From Sandaracinus amylolyticus (GTDB lineage: Bacteria > Myxococcota_A > Polyangia > Polyangiales > Sandaracinaceae), in contig NZ_CP011125.1 of the NCBI RefSeq assembly GCF_000737325.1, positions 7,688,001 to 7,752,000 of the forward strand: 64,000 nucleotides of DNA, written 5' to 3'. Position numbers and translations under genes: made by a program. The notes under the pieces were generated by a model. The model was not told the DNA's origin. It saw only the letters and a program-made list of their open reading frames with translations, and searched no databases. Within the stretch, counting starts at the first letter, position 1, and every line of letters begins with the position of its first letter. Below, piece by piece: positions 60,281-64,000 of this stretch.

Positions 60281-60994
60281 TCACACCGCGAGCGCGCGCG
60301 CTGCGATCGACGGCATCGACGCGCGCGCGAGCGTCTCGTTCACGAGCGCGAACCACACGAGCGCCGGCGCGACGACGGCCTTCTGCGTGAGCCCGACCCA
60401 GAGCGGCGCCTCGGGAAGCGCCACGCGCAGGTACACCTCGGCGGCGATCAGCAGCACGAGCGCGATCGCGCCGCAGACGCGCCCGGCCTGCACCGCGGGC
60501 GCCCACTCGGGCGCGCGCGAGCGACGGAGCTCCCACCACGTCAGCCCGATCAGCGCGAAGAGCACGTTCGGCAGGACGTCGTGCGCGCGACCGACCCAGG
60601 TGCACGGCTCGATGCGCGAAGGATCTCTGCACGTGCTCGCGTTGATCGCGCCACGGAAGTCCCGGAGGTCGGTCGGCAGCAGCGCGAGCAGCACGAACAG
60701 GATCGCGATGCCCGCGACGGCACGCGCCGCTCGCGCGCGCTCGGTGCGATGCATGGCGCGCGCGCTGAGCGCGCAGGCGAGACCGAGCATCAGGAACACG
60801 CTCGTCATCGCCGGGCCGAAGTCGGTGCGCGCGAGCTCGCTGAGGAAGTTGAGCCGACCGTCGTACGCGAGCGTCGCGCCGGTCGAGGCGATCAGCGTCG
60901 CGTCCGCGAGGTGCAGCGCGACGACGGTGACGAACGAAGCGACGATCAGCGCCTGGCTCGTGCGCGCGAGCGTCGAGGTCGAGAGTGTGCTCAT
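60281..60994 (-). CDS. DUF998-family membrane protein
   Basis: 237 residues with about six membrane helices. It shows the DUF998 marks: an N-terminal helix followed by LNFLSELART, then a PTD motif after helix 4 and AHDVLPN before helix 5. DUF998 proteins are poorly studied integral membrane proteins. The start at 60994 follows the usual short hydrophilic N-terminus. A 40-base palindrome lies 80 bases upstream. Confidence 0.82.
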   Translation of the reverse strand: MSTLSTSTLARTSQALIVASFVTVVALHLADATLIASTGATLAYDGRLNFLSELARTDFGPAMTSVFLMLGLACALSARAMHRTERARAARAVAGIAILFVLLALLPTDLRDFRGAINASTCRDPSRIEPCTWVGRAHDVLPNVLFALIGLTWWELRRSRAPEWAPAVQAGRVCGAIALVLLIAAEVYLRVALPEAPLWVGLTQKAVVAPALVWFALVNETLARASMPSIAARALAV

Positions 60995-61073
60995 GCCGCG
61001 CGGCTCAGCAGCGCTCGTGCCTCGCGCGAAGCGCTGGATTCGCGGCGGCTCCGACGTTCGCGACGCGTCGGCC

Positions 61074-61113
61074 GAGTACATCGGATGTACGTCGACGTAC
61101 ATCCCGTGTACTC
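61074..61113. promoter_or_regulatory. 40-bp near-perfect palindrome
   Basis: The central 20 bases (GATGTACGTC followed by its reverse complement GACGTACATC, 61084-61103) are a perfect palindrome. Outer arms GAGTACA (61074-61080) and TGTACTC (61107-61113) are also perfect complements, with a three-base spacer each side. It lies 21 bases after the protease stop and 80 bases before the DUF998 start on the minus strand. It could be an operator for DUF998 or a stem at the protease mRNA end; no T-run follows. Confidence 0.8.
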
Positions 61114-61134
61114 GACGCGCGCTCCGGCGAGGGC

Positions 61135-62652
61135 TCAGCGCGACATCTGGATCGGGTTCACGTCGATCACGAGCGCGTCGCTCGGACGGATCGTCAGCGT
61201 GAGCGTCGCGGGGCGATATCCGGTGCTCATGCCGGCGCCCGGGTACGACCCACGCGGCACGCCACGCAGCTCGTAGAACCCGTTCGCGTCGGTGCGCGCG
61301 CTCGCGACGAGGCGCGACTGGAACTGCGCGTCGGTGAGGCGCCCCGCGAGGAAGAGCGCGACGTGCTGCTGCAGGTCCACGCCGGGCTGCCCGATCAGCA
61401 CCATGCCCTGCACCGGCATGCCGCTGCGCGCGTCGACCATCCGCCCACGCACCATCACCGAGCCCGGCGGCATCACCTGCGGCTGCGGCGCGCCGTACGG
61501 CTGCGCACCGACGCGCGGCTGCAGCACGCCCGAGTACGGCTGCGCGCCGTACGGCTGCGCGCCCGCGTACGGCTGCGCGACCGGCCGCTCGAGGCGCACG
61601 CGGAGCTGCACCGTCGAGCCGTCGTCGGCGCGCGGCACGAGCACCGCGAGGAGCGACCCCGGCGGATCGGTCGGGAGCACCGCGAGCGCGCCCTCGGCCT
61701 CGCGCAGCGGTCGACCGTTCGGCGCGATCAGCCCGATCGGGAAGCGCGGCGCGACGGTGATCTGGAGCGGGCGATCGGGCGGCAGCGTGTAGTAGTGGAC
61801 CTCGGGCGCGTCGAGCGCGGCGCCGTCGCCCACGCTCTCGTCGGTGTGCTCGAGGCCCGCGGTCAGCGCGAGCAGGCCGCCGATGCGCACGTCTTCGATC
61901 GGTCCGCGCGCGAGCGCCTCGCGCCACTCGCTCGGCACACGCTCGACCGGCCGCGCGACCTCGATCGGCTCGAGCGTGTCGCTGCCGCTCACGACGGCGG
62001 TGGGCACCGCGACGATGCGCCCCGCGCGGTCGACGAGCATCCCGCCCGAGTTGCCCGGGTTGAACTCCGCGTCGCTGCGGATCCACGCGACCTCGCCGCG
62101 CGTGTTCATCTGGAACCCGGTGATGTGCCCGCCCGTGACGTTGATGGTGCGGACGCCGAGCGGGAAGCCGAAGCACCACAGGCTCGCGCCCGGACGCAGA
62201 CCCGTCGTGGGCGCCATCTCCATCGAAGGGAACGTGGTGCCCTCGGGCACCGGCGAGCCGTCCGCCTGCGCGACGATGCGAACGAGCGCGAGGTCGAGCC
62301 GCACGTCGGCGCGCACCACGCGCCCGATCCATCGCGTGCGCGCGGTGTCGCGATCGGAATTGACCGTCGCGATCTGCACGTGCTGCCCGTCGCCGAGGAG
62401 CTGCCCCGGCGCGCCGCCGCTGCCGTGGCGCACGAACCCCACGACGTGGAAGTTCGTGAGCACGTAGCCGCGCGGATCGATGAGCGTGCCCGAGCCGGTC
62501 GACGACCCGCCGGGCAGGTCGACCTGGATGCGCACGGCTGCGCGCACCGCGCGCTCGGTCACTTCGTCCGAGAGGTCCTGAGCGCGCGCTGGGCTCGTCG
62601 AGACGAGCTGGAGGGCGAGGAGCGCGAGAGCGGCGATCGAAGCGCTGCGCAT
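61135..62652 (-). CDS. secreted trypsin-like serine protease
   Basis: 505 residues. Signal peptide to about residue 24 (ARAQ). Trypsin-fold domain (about 28-260) with catalytic His69 (LTNFHVVG), Asp120 (RLDLALVRI) and Ser202 (NPGNSGG), as in HtrA/DegP; no PDZ domain. A Pro/Gln-rich linker with repeats of AQPYG (about 350-395) leads to a C-terminal carboxypeptidase-regulatory-like domain (about 400-505) with a GMPVQGMVLI motif and ANGFYELRGVP. Probably periplasmic or surface; substrate unknown. TAGTCC ends seven bases before the ATG. Confidence 0.9.
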   Translation of the reverse strand: MRSASIAALALLALQLVSTSPARAQDLSDEVTERAVRAAVRIQVDLPGGSSTGSGTLIDPRGYVLTNFHVVGFVRHGSGGAPGQLLGDGQHVQIATVNSDRDTARTRWIGRVVRADVRLDLALVRIVAQADGSPVPEGTTFPSMEMAPTTGLRPGASLWCFGFPLGVRTINVTGGHITGFQMNTRGEVAWIRSDAEFNPGNSGGMLVDRAGRIVAVPTAVVSGSDTLEPIEVARPVERVPSEWREALARGPIEDVRIGGLLALTAGLEHTDESVGDGAALDAPEVHYYTLPPDRPLQITVAPRFPIGLIAPNGRPLREAEGALAVLPTDPPGSLLAVLVPRADDGSTVQLRVRLERPVAQPYAGAQPYGAQPYSGVLQPRVGAQPYGAPQPQVMPPGSVMVRGRMVDARSGMPVQGMVLIGQPGVDLQQHVALFLAGRLTDAQFQSRLVASARTDANGFYELRGVPRGSYPGAGMSTGYRPATLTLTIRPSDALVIDVNPIQMSR

Positions 62653-62659
62653 GCCGTGG

Positions 62660-62665
62660 GGACTA
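62660..62665 (-). promoter_or_regulatory. putative -10 box of protease gene
   Basis: TAGTCC on the minus strand, seven bases before the protease ATG. Short leader. It lies 25 bases downstream of the MMPL gene stop, so the protease has its own promoter. Confidence 0.4.
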
Positions 62666-62689
62666 GACTGGCTCGCCCCCGAGATCGAT

Positions 62690-64000
62690 TCAACCGCGCG
62701 GCGTCTTCGCGGACCACGCGTCGATCGTCGCGAGCACCATCGGGAACCACACCGTCGTCGACAAGTAGGTCGAGGTCACGCCGATGATCGCGAGGTACGC
62801 GACCGAGCGCAGCCCGGCGTGGTGCGTGAGCACGAGCGCCGCGAAGCCGAGCAGGTTCGTCGCGGACGCGAGCAGGTTCGCCATCGTGGTGTGGCGCAGC
62901 ACGATCGGGATCGAGCCGGGCCCACCTTCGCGCCACCGGTGATAGACGTGGATCGCGTTGTCGAGCGAGATGCTCACGCACACCGGGAGGATCGCGGCGT
63001 TCATGAAGTTGAGCTGCACGCCCGCGAGCCAGAGCCCGACCGCCATCGCGACGACGCCGAGCAGCACCGAGCTCAGCACCGCGGCCGCGGCGAAGGGCCG
63101 GCGGAAGTCGAGCAGCAGCACGACGAACACCGCGAGCACGGTGCCGATCACGAGGAAGCGTCCGTCGTGCGCGATGCGCTCGAAGATCTCGCCGGCGATC
63201 CAGTTCTCGCTGAGCATCGGCGCGTCGACGCCCGCACGCACGAACGCCGCCGCGATCTCGCGCGCCTGCGCGGCCCACGCGACGAGCACGCCGGTGTCGG
63301 CGTCGTCGGTCTCCGCGGCGCGCACGTGCACGATCGATCCGTGATCGTCCGACGTGAGCAGGTGACCGACCACCGAGTACGGCATCTCGTCGAGCGAGAA
63401 CGGGCGCGCGCGCTCGACCAGCGCGAGCCCTTCTTCGAGCCGCGCGCGGCCCGCGTCGTCGAGCATCGCGGGGCGGATGCGGCGCAGCTGCGCGCCGAGA
63501 TCCTGCGCGAGCGCCGCGCGCCGCGCCTGCGCCTCGGGCGACGGGAACACGTCGGCGAGCGTCGCGACGTCGACCACGTCGAACGGCTCTCCGCGCGCGG
63601 TGCGCGCCGCGCGCACCGAGTCGATCACCTCTTCGACGCGCGGAAGATCGGCGTCGTCGGGCACCCACAGCACGGCCGCGTTGAAGCGCCCGGAGAGCTG
63701 GTGCCGCAGGTACTCGCCGAAGCGCGTCGCGTCGCTGTCGCCCGCCAGCAAGCGCCAGTTGCCGTCGAAGCGCACGTCGCCGCGCGCGATCAGCGTCGCG
63801 CCCACGATCGCCGCGATCGGGACCGCGATCACCACGATCCACCGCAGCGCGGCGGGCACACGCAGCGGCGGTTTCGTGTCGTCCGGGGCCGCGCGCATCT
63901 TCATCGGCGCGATGCGCTCGAAGAGCACGAGCAGCGCGGGCATGCCGAGCAGCGTCGCGACGAGCGTGAGCAGGAGCCCGATCGACGCGATGAGCCCGAA
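62690..64000 (-). CDS. MMPL/RND-type exporter, N-terminus outside window
   Basis: 436 residues visible; the frame runs to the window edge (residues GLIASIGLLLTLVAT precede the first internal Met), so the N-terminal half lies outside. What is seen is the second half of an RND/MMPL protein: a helix, a large periplasmic loop (about 60-250) and five to six membrane helices, with FMNAAILPVCVSISLDNAIHV as the helix-4-like motif. Such proteins export lipids or hopanoids (HpnN-like) with proton force. The exact substrate is unknown. Confidence 0.88.
   Translation of the reverse strand, partial: FGLIASIGLLLTLVATLLGMPALLVLFERIAPMKMRAAPDDTKPPLRVPAALRWIVVIAVPIAAIVGATLIARGDVRFDGNWRLLAGDSDATRFGEYLRHQLSGRFNAAVLWVPDDADLPRVEEVIDSVRAARTARGEPFDVVDVATLADVFPSPEAQARRAALAQDLGAQLRRIRPAMLDDAGRARLEEGLALVERARPFSLDEMPYSVVGHLLTSDDHGSIVHVRAAETDDADTGVLVAWAAQAREIAAAFVRAGVDAPMLSENWIAGEIFERIAHDGRFLVIGTVLAVFVVLLLDFRRPFAAAAVLSSVLLGVVAMAVGLWLAGVQLNFMNAAILPVCVSISLDNAIHVYHRWREGGPGSIPIVLRHTTMANLLASATNLLGFAALVLTHHAGLRSVAYLAIIGVTSTYLSTTVWFPMVLATIDAWSAKTPRG

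Overview
The window is very GC-rich DNA from what is most likely a myxobacterium (Myxococcota, a Polyangia/Sandaracinaceae-like lineage). This is an inference from gene style. 18 of the 59 genes I call encode predicted lipoproteins, many with Asp/Gly-rich linkers or Cys-rich modules. PEGA domains recur, there is a Ser/Thr kinase, and GTG starts with 1-4 base start/stop overlaps are common. I saw no tRNA, rRNA, CRISPR array, transposase or phage gene, so this looks like ordinary chromosome.

Layout. 1-4.7 kb: rraA-like gene, Rho-N-like protein, rhomboid protease, receiver protein, and guaA coupled to two small exported proteins. 4.7-13.1 kb (minus): a possible operon of PEGA Ser/Thr kinase, TPR-PEGA-TonB receptor fusion, STAS-like protein and a large secreted FAD oxidase. 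13.3-15.5 kb: an M15-peptidase-like lipoprotein and an unknown protein. 15.5-19.7 kb: an intergenic repeat array, a lipoprotein, an 87-bp tandem repeat, then a carotenoid oxygenase overlapping a GlcD-type dehydrogenase. 19.7-25.4 kb: three surface lipoproteins, one with a VWA domain interrupted by PPC-like domains. 25.7-28.4 kb: GT39 glycosyltransferase pair. 28.4-30 kb: gene-free repeat-rich region with a 405-bp tandem duplication.

30-39 kb: unknown gene, small lipoprotein, hybrid-sensor histidine kinase divergent from ttcA, then an ECF41-type sigma factor operon (AhpD-like, sigma, MFS) with a matching promoter, and pssA. 39-49.2 kb: PilZ protein, LysR regulator, GST, CPBP protease, SDR, two adjacent acyl-CoA dehydrogenases, Cys-module lipoproteins, a benzoate-CoA-ligase-like enzyme with a creatininase-family enzyme. 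49.2-64 kb: DUF4398/OmpA pair, kbl, NarL-type two-component pair, a lipoprotein with one CxxCH plus an outer-membrane partner, tdh, three Cys-rich lipoproteins, a DUF998 protein, a trypsin-like protease and a truncated MMPL exporter. kbl and tdh together give threonine-to-glycine catabolism although they are 5 kb apart.

The two most unusual signals are regulatory. First, a family of roughly 80-100 bp GC-rich elements lies at four places, always directly after a stop codon and in the same orientation relative to that gene. Second, many genes have a TAGNNT-like -10 box only 6-12 bases before the start codon and no Shine-Dalgarno sequence, which suggests widespread leaderless mRNA.
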